Assembly: GCA_030536655.1 (NCBI GenBank) | Contig: JAUNPN010000020.1 | Location: 1 to 32,648, forward strand | Source: a bacterium | GTDB lineage: Bacteria > Bacillota > Clostridia > UBA1381 | Reading direction: 5' to 3' | Length of the DNA: 32,648 nucleotides | In this document: positions 15,582 through 24,763 of the stretch, one piece after another | Numbering within the stretch: position 1 is the stretch's first letter | Layout: each line of letters begins with the position of its first letter | The notes under the pieces: model-generated | Databases searched by the model: none | Told to the model about the DNA's origin: nothing | Seen by the model: the letters and a program-made list of their open reading frames with translations, nothing else | Program-made: the position numbers and the translations under genes

Positions 15582-15823
15582 TCAACCTCATTCTCAGGAA
15601 TGCATTCATCTATAGGTGTATTTTTACCATCAAGTATTTCCTTACGAACCTTTGGATTATTTGATAAATATAGTGTTTCAAGCAATGCGTTATAATCCGC
15701 TTCACTGATTATTATCGCATTACCGTTTTCCGTACTGACATTTATAACATCACTGAATTCAACGGCTTGGTTTACATATAAAGAAAGATTTTCATGTAAT
15801 CCTGTCATATTTGTGCTTGTCAT
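15575..15823 (-). CDS. yefM: YefM/Phd-family antitoxin
   Basis: The product of about 82 residues is a Phd/YefM antitoxin. NLSLYVNQAVEFSDVINVSTENGNAIIISEADYNALLETLYL is the family core, which dimerises and binds operator DNA, and the C-terminal tail (about 55-82) is the toxin-neutralising segment. The frame extends to a TTG at 15847, but AAAGGAG about 8 bases before the ATG at 15823 fixes the start. By family knowledge the antitoxin alone and the complex repress their own promoter. It is not adjacent to any mobile-element gene. Confidence 0.9.
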   Translation of the reverse strand: MTSTNMTGLHENLSLYVNQAVEFSDVINVSTENGNAIIISEADYNALLETLYLSNNPKVRKEILDGKNTPIDECIPENEVEW

Positions 15824-15873
15824 AGTATTGCTCCTTTCTCTATTCAATCAATATAATAATTACCACTATTTTT

Positions 15874-15903
15874 ATTATACCATAAAAAGCCGCTAAAAAT
15901 CAA
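15874..15903 (-). promoter_or_regulatory. Promoter of yefM-yoeB
   Basis: On the minus strand TTGATT (15903-15898) and TATAAT (15879-15874) have an 18-base spacer, about 50 bases before the antitoxin start. Confidence 0.7.
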
Positions 15904-15946
15904 GCAGTTTAAAAGCTTTTATAATACTTTTCCGCATATACATTAT

Positions 15947-15981
15947 AAGGCTGCCGTAAAGATTATCTTTGCAGCAGCCTT
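15947..15981 (-). terminator. Terminator-like hairpin after purL
   Basis: AAGGCTGC pairs with GCAGCCTT (arms 15947-15954 and 15974-15981) 13 bases after the purL stop on the minus strand. The inner bases CAAAGATA/TATCTTTG can extend the stem. The following tract is T-rich only in part. Confidence 0.7.
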
Positions 15982-15994
15982 ACCACTCATTTTA

Positions 15995-18900
15995 TTATCT
16001 GAAATAATCAATACCGGCCTCAAAGAGCTTCTGATCCTTAATACCCGGCACATTTCCGGCAATGTTCTGACCGATTCTCTCGCTGTGTCCCATCTTGCCG
16101 AATACTCGTCCGTCCGGTGATGTGATACCCTCAATCGCAGCCGCTGAGCCGTTCGGATTCCAGTCAATGTTATATGAAGCCTTACCCTGCGGGTCAACGT
16201 ACTGAGTTGCAATCTGTCCGTTTGCAGCAAGCTTGGCAATCATTTCAGGACTTGCCACAAAACGTCCCTCACCGTGTGATACCGCTATTGTGTGCATATC
16301 GCCTGTTTCAACATTGGCAAGCCACGGGCTCTTGTTTGACGCAATTCTTGTATATACCATTCTCGAAATATGTCTGCCGAGAGTGTTGAACGTAAGTGTC
16401 GGTGAATTTTCGTCCAAATCTCTTATTTCGCCGTACGGCACAAGACCGAGCTTAATCAATGCCTGGAAACCGTTACAGATACCGAGCATAAGTCCGTCAC
16501 GGTTCTTAAGAAGATTCATAACCGCGTCACGAACCTGCGGATTTCTGAACGCTGTCGCAATGAACTTACCCGAACCCTCCGGCTCGTCACCGCCCGAGAA
16601 GCCGCCCGGAATCATTACAATCTGTGACCGGTCAATTCTCTTCTTCATTTCAGTCAGTGAGTATGCAACATCCTCGCCCGTAAGGTTGCGGACAACGAAT
16701 ACATCTGCCACACCGCCGGCTCTCTCGAATACTCTTGCCGTATCGTACTCGCAGTTTGTACCTGGAAATACCGGAATGAATACTCTCGGCTTCGCAAACT
16801 TGCTGTCCGCAATCGTAATTGTCTTTTTACTGTATGAATATGTTTCCGGCTCTGTTGTGAACTTGCCTGCCTTTGTCGGGAATACCTTTTCAAGCGGCGC
16901 TGTCCATGTCTTAACCGCCTCGTCAAGTGAAATAGTCACATCACCGATAACGATAGTCTTTTCAGCCTGAGTCTTACCAAGCTCAATAACCTCAGCCGGA
17001 TTTTCGCCTGTCGCAAGAACTGCACTGTAATCTCCCGAAAGCTCAAGCATTATCGAGCCAATCGGAGCATTGAAGATAAGGCTCTTATCTATATCATCGG
17101 CAAACTTAAATCCAATCATATTACCGAACGCCGACTTTGAAACAACCTCCGCAAGACCGAAGCCCTTTACGGCTGTCGCCGATACAACAACTCCCAGCTC
17201 CTCAAGCGCGTGAACGGTTTCATACATATTCTTTAACGCATCCCAATCCGGAAGCTGATTATCGTCCATCTTTAACGGAAGGAGTACAACCGTTGAATCA
17301 GTACCTCTGAACTCCTGCGAAATAACCTTATCCGCCTTTGCCGGAGCAACCGCAAATGAAGTGAGCGTAGGCGGAACGTCAAGCTCATTGAATGAACCGG
17401 ACATTGAATCCTTACCGCCGATTGCGGCAATTCCAAGCGCAAGCTGTGCCTTATACGCGCCGAGCAATGCCGCAAACGGCTTGCCCCAACGCTTCGGGTC
17501 GGTACCCAATCTCTCAAAATACTCCTGGAAGGTCAGGTAGATTGACTTGTAATCCGCGCCCATTGCAACCGCCTTTGAAACAGATTCAACAATCGCATAT
17601 GTTGCACCATGGTACGGACTCCACTTTGAAATCTTCGGATTATAGCCGAAGGTCATAATTGTCGCACTGTTTGTTTCGCCCTTTAATACCGGAACCTTTG
17701 CAGCCATACCGTCTGTCGGGGTAAGCTGATACTTTCCGCCGAACGGCATTAATACCGAGCCTGCTCCGATTGTCGAGTCAAACTTCTCCGATAAGCCCTT
17801 CTGCGAGCATACATTCAGATCAGCAAGTGTTTCAAGCCACTTTGCCTTTACATCTTCAACAGGCTCAGCGTTCATAACGCACTCGCCCGGAAGCTCTACT
17901 TCTATATCTGTATTCTTTGTTGCGCCGTTTGTATTCAGGAAATCTCTTGAAATATCACACACAGTCTTGCCTCTCCATGTCATGACAAGTCTGTTTTCAT
18001 TTGTAACAACCGCTACCTTTGTTGCTTCAAGATTTTCCTCATTCGCATAGGTAATAAATGTATCGGCGTCCTCTTCGCGAACTACAACAGCCATTCTTTC
18101 CTGCGACTCGCTGATTGCAAGCTCTGTGCCGTCAAGACCCTCGTACTTTTTCGGAACCTTGTCAAGATTAATCCTCAAGCCGTCCGCCAGCTCACCGATT
18201 GCAACCGAAACGCCGCCCGCGCCGAAATCGTTGCAGCGCTTAATCAAAGTAGTAACCTTATTTTCTCTGAATAATCTCTGGAGCTTTCTCTCAACAGGAG
18301 GATTACCCTTCTGAACCTCCGAGCCGCACTCAACCACAGATTCCTCGGTATGAGCCTTTGACGAGCCGGTTGCGCCGCCTATACCGTCACGGCCGGTGCG
18401 TCCTCCGAGAAGGATAATCACATCACCCTCGGAGGGAACCTCACGTATTACGTTCGCCTTCGGAGCCGCGCCGATTACCGCGCCGATTTCCATTCTCTTT
18501 GCAACATAGCCCTCGTCATAAACCTCCTGAACCTGACCCGTCGCAAGACCAATCTGGTTTCCGTATGAACTGTAGCCGGATGAAGCCTGTTTTGTAATCT
18601 TTCTCTGCATAAGCTTACCGGGAAGCGTTTCGTCAAGAGTCTTTCTCGGATCGCCCGCACCTGTTACGCGCATTGCCTGATACACGTATGAACGGCCTGA
18701 AAGCGGGTCGCGAATTGCTCCGCCGAGGCAGGTTGCCGCGCCGCCGAACGGTTCAATCTCTGTCGGGTGGTTGTGGGTTTCGTTCTTGAACATAATGAGC
18801 CAGTCTTCTTCCTTGCCCTCAACCTCAACCGGCATAACGATTGAGCAGGCGTTAATTTCCTCTGACTCGTCAATTTCCTTAAGCAGTCCCTTTTTCTTAA

Positions 18901-19747
18901 GCTGCTTCACAATAATTGTCGCCATGTTCATAAGGCAGATATTTCTGTCCGGCGAATAAAGCTCCGCCTTTGCAGCCTTGTATTCCTCATATGCTTCCGC
19001 GATTACATCGGAATACTTGCCCTCGTTGATTGTTACATTGTTAATCTTTGTTGAGAACGTGGTATGACGGCAGTGGTCGGACCAGTAGGTATCAATCATT
19101 CTAAGCTCCGTAACAGTCGGATTTCTTTTTTCGGTATCCTTAAAATATGCCTGACAGAACTTCAAATCATCAATATCCATAGCAAAGCCCATTTTGCCGA
19201 GGAACTCCTCCATCGCCGCTTCATCCATGCCGATAAAGCCTTCAACAACAGCAACATCAGCCGGATAATCCACCTTCATATCAAGCGATTCCGGCTTTAC
19301 AAGCGACGCCTCGCGCGCTTCAACCGGGTTAATCAAATACTTCTTTGCCTTTGCAAGCTCCTCATCGGAAACCTCTCCGATAAGAACATAAACCTTTGCA
19401 TAACGTACTCTGGGACGCTCCTTTGCGGTGAGGATTGAAATACATTCCTCGCATGACGCGGCCCTCTGGTCAAACTGACCCGGAAGAAATTCAACTGCAA
19501 ATACTCTGCCCTCCGGAATATCGATTTTTTCATCATAAGCATTATCAACCGGCGGCTCCGAGAAGATAAGCTCTCTTGCAGCCGCATACTCATCATCGCT
19601 CATACCCTCCGCATCATAGCGGTTGATGATACGAACGTCCTTAAGTCCTGTCATTGAAAGATTTTCACGTAAATCCTCAAGCACCGACTTAGCCTCAATA
19701 TCATTTCCGGCTTTTTTTTCAACATAAATCCGTCTTACGTTTTCCAT
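15995..19747 (-). CDS. purL: Phosphoribosylformylglycinamidine synthase, single chain
   Basis: This 1250-residue enzyme makes FGAM from FGAR, ATP and glutamine, step 4 of purine synthesis. It is the fused form: an N-terminal PurS-like part (ENVRRIYVEKK...), tandem synthetase halves including HNHPTEIEPFGGAATCLGG and GKDSMSGSF, and a class I glutamine amidotransferase at the C-terminus. In that domain PGTNCEYDTARVF, PGGFSGGDEPEGSG and the nucleophile Cys1091 in LGICNGFQAL are visible, with the catalytic His-Glu pair probably in GHSERIG. Size and motifs fit the clade found in Clostridia and streptococci, not the separate PurS/PurQ/PurL system. The start at 19747 is preferred to 19765 because AAAGGAAA lies just before it. 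No other pur gene adjoins it, and no purine riboswitch was recognised upstream. Confidence 0.97.
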   Translation of the reverse strand: MENVRRIYVEKKAGNDIEAKSVLEDLRENLSMTGLKDVRIINRYDAEGMSDDEYAAARELIFSEPPVDNAYDEKIDIPEGRVFAVEFLPGQFDQRAASCEECISILTAKERPRVRYAKVYVLIGEVSDEELAKAKKYLINPVEAREASLVKPESLDMKVDYPADVAVVEGFIGMDEAAMEEFLGKMGFAMDIDDLKFCQAYFKDTEKRNPTVTELRMIDTYWSDHCRHTTFSTKINNVTINEGKYSDVIAEAYEEYKAAKAELYSPDRNICLMNMATIIVKQLKKKGLLKEIDESEEINACSIVMPVEVEGKEEDWLIMFKNETHNHPTEIEPFGGAATCLGGAIRDPLSGRSYVYQAMRVTGAGDPRKTLDETLPGKLMQRKITKQASSGYSSYGNQIGLATGQVQEVYDEGYVAKRMEIGAVIGAAPKANVIREVPSEGDVIILLGGRTGRDGIGGATGSSKAHTEESVVECGSEVQKGNPPVERKLQRLFRENKVTTLIKRCNDFGAGGVSVAIGELADGLRINLDKVPKKYEGLDGTELAISESQERMAVVVREEDADTFITYANEENLEATKVAVVTNENRLVMTWRGKTVCDISRDFLNTNGATKNTDIEVELPGECVMNAEPVEDVKAKWLETLADLNVCSQKGLSEKFDSTIGAGSVLMPFGGKYQLTPTDGMAAKVPVLKGETNSATIMTFGYNPKISKWSPYHGATYAIVESVSKAVAMGADYKSIYLTFQEYFERLGTDPKRWGKPFAALLGAYKAQLALGIAAIGGKDSMSGSFNELDVPPTLTSFAVAPAKADKVISQEFRGTDSTVVLLPLKMDDNQLPDWDALKNMYETVHALEELGVVVSATAVKGFGLAEVVSKSAFGNMIGFKFADDIDKSLIFNAPIGSIMLELSGDYSAVLATGENPAEVIELGKTQAEKTIVIGDVTISLDEAVKTWTAPLEKVFPTKAGKFTTEPETYSYSKKTITIADSKFAKPRVFIPVFPGTNCEYDTARVFERAGGVADVFVVRNLTGEDVAYSLTEMKKRIDRSQIVMIPGGFSGGDEPEGSGKFIATAFRNPQVRDAVMNLLKNRDGLMLGICNGFQALIKLGLVPYGEIRDLDENSPTLTFNTLGRHISRMVYTRIASNKSPWLANVETGDMHTIAVSHGEGRFVASPEMIAKLAANGQIATQYVDPQGKASYNIDWNPNGSAAAIEGITSPDGRVFGKMGHSERIGQNIAGNVPGIKDQKLFEAGIDYFR

Positions 19748-19813
19748 CGTAATGTTTCCTTTCATATTAGCTTTCTGTAAAGTGAAAAAGAAGCAAGCTT
19801 ATAACCTGAACTC

Positions 19814-19867
19814 CTTTCACCAATGCGTTTGGGGAAAGAGAAGCGGTGCTTATCTTTTTCCAAACTT
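19814..19867. repeat. Short form of a modular palindromic repeat
   Basis: CTTTCACCAATGCGTTTGGG begins the element. GTTTGGGGAAAGAGAAGC (19827-19844) pairs with GCTTATCTTTTTCCAAAC (19848-19865) around a 3-base loop. The same start and end modules recur at 29350-29470 with an inserted segment. It lies between the histidine phosphatase and purL, both on the minus strand. Confidence 0.75.
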
Positions 19868-19881
19868 ATTTTTCACGTTTT

Positions 19882-20478
19882 CTATATATTTAATCCTTTC
19901 AGTACAGGTCTGTTATCATCGTCAATCCCAATCACCGCATACCCTGCATTGTCCAGCGTAAACAGCCGGCTCTGTTCAACGGACAGCCCAAGCAGATACG
20001 AAATAATATGGCGTGCTGTGCCGAGGTGCGTGACTACTGCGATATTCTGATTTCTGTGACTGTCAATCAGCTTCTGCATGAATAAATTAATGCGGTTCTG
20101 TACCTCCTCGGAGCTTTCTCCTCCGGGGATTTTATAGCCTGTCCAGTCCTCCTGCCATGCCTTGAACTCGGCGGGATACTGTGCCTTGATTTCATCAAAC
20201 GTCATATCATCCCAGATACCGAAATCACGCTCTATAAGCGCAAAACTCATTATTACCGGCACACCCGGTCCGCGCGCGGCGGGCGGATTTATGGTTTCGA
20301 TTGCCCGGTTCAGGGGACTTGAATATACAACATCAAGCTTAATATCCTTAAGTTTTTCCGCAAGCGTTTCCGCCTGTTTTATGCCGTTTTCATTAAGCGG
20401 CACATCCTTATGCCCCAAACATGCATGACGGATATTTGAATCTGTTTCCGCATGGCGGATTATATAGATATTGGTCAA
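19882..20478 (-). CDS. Histidine phosphatase family protein (phosphoglycerate-mutase fold)
   Basis: The 198-residue protein opens with the phosphohistidine motif YIIRHAETDSN; the nucleophile is the His of RHAE. The second half of the site is THLGTARHI near residues 150-158, and ERDFGIWDD supplies the acid. RHGE is the commoner form, so Ala for Gly is a minor variant. Such enzymes hydrolyse small phosphoesters; alpha-ribazole phosphatase (CobC) and general phosphoglycerate-mutase-like phosphatases look alike, and I cannot choose. A GTG at 20484 is in frame but is only one base from GGAGGT; the TTG at 20478 has a 7-base spacing and gives the standard N-terminus. purL lies downstream, after the palindromic repeat. 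Confidence 0.85.
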   Translation of the reverse strand: MTNIYIIRHAETDSNIRHACLGHKDVPLNENGIKQAETLAEKLKDIKLDVVYSSPLNRAIETINPPAARGPGVPVIMSFALIERDFGIWDDMTFDEIKAQYPAEFKAWQEDWTGYKIPGGESSEEVQNRINLFMQKLIDSHRNQNIAVVTHLGTARHIISYLLGLSVEQSRLFTLDNAGYAVIGIDDDNRPVLKGLNI

Positions 20479-20570
20479 GCTCACACCTCCAATTCAATGT
20501 GAATACACTTTTATTTTAACATATTTTCACGCGAAAATCAATACCTTTTGAAATTATTGTCACAGTTTTT

Positions 20571-20622
20571 GAAAAATCTGACTGCGTTCACTACGAACTA
20601 TAAATAATCAGTGATTCCTTAA
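20571..20622 (-). repeat. Dispersed 52-bp repeat, copy 1
   Basis: Read on the minus strand it begins TTAAGGAATCACTGATTA and ends GCAGTCAGATTTTTC. 46 of 52 bases match the sequence at 32596-32647 on the plus strand. It carries no ORF and lies in the 424-base gap between the phosphatase and ilvE. Confidence 0.75.
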
Positions 20623-20705
20623 GCGTCAAACTCGGATTATGCCGCATTATTTATAAAATTGCAGGCTATTCTTTCCTTAATGCATTTTTTATTATCTCAG
20701 CCGAA

Positions 20706-20730
20706 AAAATATACCTGATTAGTATATTTT
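20706..20730. promoter_or_regulatory. Inverted repeat upstream of the ilvE promoter
   Basis: AAAATATAC (20706-20714) and GTATATTTT (20722-20730) form a perfect 9-bp dyad with a 7-base spacer, ending 39 bases before the -35 element. It may be a regulator site. The rest of the gap from 20623 to 20768 is AT-rich, and I saw no T-box or riboswitch core in it. Confidence 0.4.
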
Positions 20731-20768
20731 GACCGTTCCAAAAACCGTGTTTTTTTGCTTAAAAACCA

Positions 20769-20797
20769 TTGACATTTTTATGCTTATGTGGTATGAT
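20769..20797 (+). promoter_or_regulatory. Sigma-A promoter of ilvE
   Basis: TTGACA (20769-20774) and TATGAT (20792-20797) have a 17-base spacer. The leader of about 98 bases contains CATATG...CATATG (20861-20880), a small hairpin, before a GGGAG ribosome site. Confidence 0.85.
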
Positions 20798-20902
20798 ATA
20801 TTATAAGTGAATATGCAAATTTATACACAAATGTGTTAAATAATATCAATAACAAAACAACATATGCCTATATACATATGACTATGAAAGGGAGTTTTTT
20901 TA

Positions 20903-21928
20903 ATGGAAAAGAAGAACATTGATTGGTCGGGTCTTGGCTTTGGCTATGTTAAGACTGACAAGAGATATGTTTCTAACTTCAGTAACGGCGCATGGGATGA
21001 CGGCGCTCTCACCGAGGACGACACAATTACCATGAGCGAATGTGCCTGTGTTCTTCAGTATGCTCAGACCTGCTTCGAGGGACTTAAGGCTTACACAACC
21101 GAGGACGGCAGAATTGTCTGTTTCCGTCCCGACTTAAACGCAGAGCGTCTTGCAAATTCCGCAGCAAGGCTCGAAATGCCGGTGTTCCCCAAGGAACGCT
21201 TTATTGAAGCAATTAAGGCAGTCGTAAAAGCCAACGCGGCTTATGTTCCGCCGTACGGCTCAGGCGCCACATTATATATTCGTCCTTATATGTTTGGAAT
21301 CAACCCGGTTATCGGCGTTAAGCCGGCTGACGAATACCAGTTCAGAGTATTCACCACTCCGGTAGGTCCGTACTTCAAGGGCGGCGCAAAGCCTATCACA
21401 ATTAAGGTTTGTGATTTCGACAGAGCCGCTCCGCACGGAACAGGTCACGTTAAGGCAGGTCTTAACTATGCAATGAGTCTGCATGCAATCGTAACAGCCC
21501 ACAAGGAAGGCTTTGACGAAAATATGTACCTTGACGCCGCAACGCGCACAAAGGTTGAGGAAACAGGCGGCGCAAACTTCATCTTCGTTACAAAGGACAA
21601 CAAGGTTGTAACTCCTAAGTCGGATTCAATACTTCCGTCAATCACAAGACGCTCACTCATGTATGTTGCCAAGGAATATCTCGGTCTTGAAACAGAGGAG
21701 CGCGAGGTTTACTTTGACGAGGTCAAGGACTTTGCCGAGTGCGGCTTATGCGGTACTGCCGCAGTTATTTCTCCGGTAGGCAAGATTTATGACCACGGAA
21801 ACGAAATATGCTTCCCGAGCGGCATGGATGAGATGGGTCCGGTTACAAAGAAGCTCTACGAAACATTGACAGGTATCCAGATGGGCAGAATCGAAGCCCC
21901 CGAAGGCTGGATATTCGAAATTAAATAA
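20903..21928 (+). CDS. ilvE: Branched-chain amino acid aminotransferase
   Basis: The 341-residue PLP enzyme of fold type IV transfers the amino group between glutamate and the keto acids of leucine, isoleucine and valine. The PLP Lys is in GHVKAGLNYA, and EETGGANFIF and GTAAVISPVG are the family signatures that bind the cofactor phosphate. FRPDLNAERLANSAARLEMP is also typical of the long BCAT group. The length is normal. The gene stands alone with its own promoter and a strong terminator 12 bases after the stop, so it is monocistronic. A T-box, frequent on such genes in Firmicutes, was not seen. Confidence 0.95.
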   Translation: MEKKNIDWSGLGFGYVKTDKRYVSNFSNGAWDDGALTEDDTITMSECACVLQYAQTCFEGLKAYTTEDGRIVCFRPDLNAERLANSAARLEMPVFPKERFIEAIKAVVKANAAYVPPYGSGATLYIRPYMFGINPVIGVKPADEYQFRVFTTPVGPYFKGGAKPITIKVCDFDRAAPHGTGHVKAGLNYAMSLHAIVTAHKEGFDENMYLDAATRTKVEETGGANFIFVTKDNKVVTPKSDSILPSITRRSLMYVAKEYLGLETEEREVYFDEVKDFAECGLCGTAAVISPVGKIYDHGNEICFPSGMDEMGPVTKKLYETLTGIQMGRIEAPEGWIFEIK

Positions 21929-21940
21929 GCATTGAATGTA

Positions 21941-21978
21941 AAAAAGTTCTGCGGCAGTTTTCAGCCGCAGAACTTTTT
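21941..21978. terminator. Strong bidirectional terminator
   Basis: A 15-bp stem, AAAAAGTTCTGCGGC (21941-21955) with 21964-21978, has an 8-base loop and T runs on both outward sides. It serves ilvE and the convergent galM. Confidence 0.92.
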
Positions 21979-22058
21979 TATTCTCATCATCTTCAGAAAT
22001 CGTTCCGTTTCGGGGAGCGGTTTATAAAGCTCTTGAGCGCGTCAAGCCGCAGCTCTTA

Positions 22059-23114
22059 TTATTTCACACTGAATTTATATTCCGTTACTGTGTCATACAC
22101 TTCATTCTTCTTAAGCATCGGACCCGGATAATGCGAAAACTCCATCGCATTCGGAACGCACTGTGTTTCCAGACAGAACGCGCTGTGAACCGGATAATCC
22201 GCAGCACCCTTCTTATGTACGCCTGCCGGGAGAGCGTTTGCCGTGTAGAGCTGCATTGCGGGTTGGTCTGTGTAAACCTCCATCACAATACCTGTTTCCT
22301 CGCATACTGCCGCGGCAGCCTTTCTGTAGCCTCTGCCCGCTATCATATAGTTATGGTCAAATCCGCCGACTGCCTGCACCTGCCGGAAGTCCGCGTCAAT
22401 ATCCTGTCCGATAGGCTTCGGCGCTCTGTAGTCGAACGGCGTTCCGGAAACTGAAAGAACCTCGCCTGTCGGCATACACTCGCCGTCATTCGGCGTATAG
22501 AAATCCGCGTTAATCTGAAGCACCTGTCCTGTAATAAGTCCGCTGTCATGACCGCCGAGATTGAAATAGCTGTGGTTCGTCATATTGCAGAGCGTATCCT
22601 TGTCGCTTACTGCTCTGTAAGCAATTTTCAGCGCGTTTTCCTTTGTAAGCGTATACGTTACGGCAACGCTGAGACCGCCGGGGAAGCCCTCGTCACCGTC
22701 CTTTGAATACAGCGTAAGCGTAAGCGCAGGCTCCTCCAAGGTTCCGGTTTCATACGCGTTCCAAACCATCGCGTCAAAGCCCTTTACTCCGCCGTGAAGG
22801 CTGTTTGCGCCCTCGTTTATTCCAACGCTGTACTCAGTGCCGTTTATTGTAAATTTACCCTGCTTTATACGGTTTGCGTGCCTGCCGATAAGCGCGCCGA
22901 GGTAACCGTCATTTCTGAGATATTCCTCAAGAGTTTCACGTCCCAATACAACGTCAACCTTTTTTCCGTCCTTTGTTTCAACATTAAGGCTCCTTACAAT
23001 TCCGCCGAGCGTGATAATCTCCGCCGAAAGTCCCTTTCCGTTATCGAGGGTATAGAGATAAACCTCTCTGCCGCAGCACGGCATTTTTCCGAATACTGAT
23101 TTTGTTACTGACAT
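22059..23114 (-). CDS. galM: Aldose 1-epimerase (mutarotase)
   Basis: The 351-residue enzyme interconverts the alpha and beta anomers of galactose and other aldoses. NGANSLHGG-like sequence (NEGANSLHGGVKGFD) supplies an early conserved His, NHSYFNLGG the catalytic acid His, and FCLETQCVPNAME the catalytic base Glu, all in the expected order. The length matches the family (340-360). The ATG at 23135 precedes an in-frame ATG at 23114; the latter is chosen because AGGAGG lies at 8 bases before it. No other Leloir-pathway gene is next to it, so it may serve general sugar entry. Confidence 0.95.
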   Translation of the reverse strand: MSVTKSVFGKMPCCGREVYLYTLDNGKGLSAEIITLGGIVRSLNVETKDGKKVDVVLGRETLEEYLRNDGYLGALIGRHANRIKQGKFTINGTEYSVGINEGANSLHGGVKGFDAMVWNAYETGTLEEPALTLTLYSKDGDEGFPGGLSVAVTYTLTKENALKIAYRAVSDKDTLCNMTNHSYFNLGGHDSGLITGQVLQINADFYTPNDGECMPTGEVLSVSGTPFDYRAPKPIGQDIDADFRQVQAVGGFDHNYMIAGRGYRKAAAAVCEETGIVMEVYTDQPAMQLYTANALPAGVHKKGAADYPVHSAFCLETQCVPNAMEFSHYPGPMLKKNEVYDTVTEYKFSVK

Positions 23115-23146
23115 TTCATTGCCTCCTGTATGCATTATATATCTTT

Positions 23147-23175
23147 ATCTTATCATTTAAAGAATAATTTGTCAA
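23147..23175 (-). promoter_or_regulatory. Sigma-A promoter of galM
   Basis: On the minus strand TTGACA (23175-23170) and TAAGAT (23152-23147) have a 17-base spacer, about 33 bases before the preferred ATG. Confidence 0.8.
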
Positions 23176-23238
23176 TATTATAGCAAAAAAAGATAAAAAT
23201 TTATTCTATCAGTCCGTAAATTCAACCAAATTTTCCGC

Positions 23239-24717
23239 TTACTTCTTAACCCAGCCGTATTTTTCCATATCTTGAATTAACTGCGTGTTATCATCGCCGT
23301 AATACTCATACAGTATATCCCCGGCAGCCGGATAGTACCAGCTGTAATACCTGTCCAACAGTGCCTGCGCCTCCTGCGCGCTTTCTGCAAGTACCCCGTT
23401 CAGCCTTCTTCCTCTTATATAATCAATAATCGTTATATCCGTATTGCAGGAATAGCTTCCGTGCATGCCAAACATGTGAGAATCAATACCATAGGTATAA
23501 AGATGCTCATCCAATATATTTCCGAGCATTATCACAAACTGTCCGCGGGTCACATTTTTCGAAGTATCCACTCCGCCGAGATTGTCAAATATTCTCCTGA
23601 AGCTTAACGTAATTGCCTCATAGTTTTCACTATCGTACCAATCTCCGCAGAAATGTGAGAAAATATTATACACGTCCAAGACATTAACCGCGCCGCTTCT
23701 GTCCCCCGCATACATAACATCGTTCTTAAACAGGCGGTTCAGTATCAGGTTTATCTGCTCCGCGGTTATTTCATTATCCGGGTAAAACCTACCGTCTCCG
23801 CAGCCGTTCACCCCGCCAAGCTCCGCAATCAGATTCACATATCTGTCAAGCTCCGGCGCCGTATCGCTGAACAGCTTCTCCTTCACAGTATAATCGGCAA
23901 GAACCGTTGTTTCTCTTATCTCATCTCCATGCACATAAAATTCCTCCGGAGATTTCAGCTCCGAAAGCTGTTTGCTCCATTTTTCGGTTGCATAATCCAA
24001 ATCCAGCCAGTATTCAAGCTCCGTTTTCCAGTAATCGCTCACCGCCATAATTGACCACTCTGTCTGAACGCTGTTTTCGCGCCGCTTATTCACCCTTGTA
24101 TAAAGCGGAATAACAAACTCGCCCTGCTCCGCCGTAACAAGCCAGCAGTACCCGTCACAGTGAATAAGCTTCAGCCCGCTTATCCCCGTAAGCTCTGAAG
24201 CATTCAAAACCTGCGCGGTCTTATCAAAGTCCATAACATTGACATATCCGCGGGTGTTTTTATGTCCTTCCTCACTCTCCGCCGCCGTGCTGTAATAAAA
24301 GCTGTTTTCTCCGGTAACCGTAACACTTCCGTAGCCGCCGCCGTCCTCGATAAAGAAGTCAAGGCTTCTTATCTTATCGTTGTAATAGTCATGCCGCTTC
24401 ATCAAATCGCCCGGCTGCCACGTCCTGTATTCGTCATAGCTGTTATACTCCGCCTGAGGCGACGCAATTTTATAGCACGTAAAGGATTTCGACGCGTCCC
24501 CTATCTCGTCAAGCTTTTTAATGCTTTCAAGCTCTCTGTTATTAAGATTAACATAGTCATAGCCTCTCAGTTCCTCGTAATCGTCACGCCGGGCTATGCT
24601 GGACTTGTACAGCAATTCCTTTATATCCTCACTGTCAAGCGTATTTTCGGCAAAAGCCGCCGGTATAACCGACGCCGCTAAAGCAATTGCCGCCGTATAT
24701 GCAATTATCCTTTTCAT
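23239..24717 (-). CDS. Exported protein with SLH-like domain
   Basis: The 492-residue protein has a clear Sec signal, MKRIIAYTAAIALAASVIPAAFA, cut near residue 23. Residues 24-280 form a Tyr- and Asp-rich region I do not recognise. Residues 282-331 resemble an S-layer-homology repeat (FSDTAPELDRYVNLIAELG, then GDGRFYPDNEITAEQ), and a weaker second one lies near 380-415 (VTRGQFVIMLGNIL). SLH repeats bind pyruvylated cell-wall polymer, so it may sit on the wall, though one to two repeats is fewer than the usual three. It lies downstream of the BlaI/M56 pair, separated by a hairpin, and may be its target or sensor partner; that is inference. Confidence 0.75.
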   Translation of the reverse strand: MKRIIAYTAAIALAASVIPAAFAENTLDSEDIKELLYKSSIARRDDYEELRGYDYVNLNNRELESIKKLDEIGDASKSFTCYKIASPQAEYNSYDEYRTWQPGDLMKRHDYYNDKIRSLDFFIEDGGGYGSVTVTGENSFYYSTAAESEEGHKNTRGYVNVMDFDKTAQVLNASELTGISGLKLIHCDGYCWLVTAEQGEFVIPLYTRVNKRRENSVQTEWSIMAVSDYWKTELEYWLDLDYATEKWSKQLSELKSPEEFYVHGDEIRETTVLADYTVKEKLFSDTAPELDRYVNLIAELGGVNGCGDGRFYPDNEITAEQINLILNRLFKNDVMYAGDRSGAVNVLDVYNIFSHFCGDWYDSENYEAITLSFRRIFDNLGGVDTSKNVTRGQFVIMLGNILDEHLYTYGIDSHMFGMHGSYSCNTDITIIDYIRGRRLNGVLAESAQEAQALLDRYYSWYYPAAGDILYEYYGDDNTQLIQDMEKYGWVKK

Positions 24718-24763
24718 AGTTATTTCCCTTTCTACGTTTTGTAGGTTGTTTAGTTTTTTTATA

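Noticed and set aside
19748-19881. Purine riboswitch before purL
   Set aside because: The region is mostly the palindromic repeat; no aptamer core was seen.
20485-20902. T-box or riboswitch before ilvE
   Set aside because: No T-box core (TGGN, AGGGTGG-like sequence) or aptamer pattern was found.
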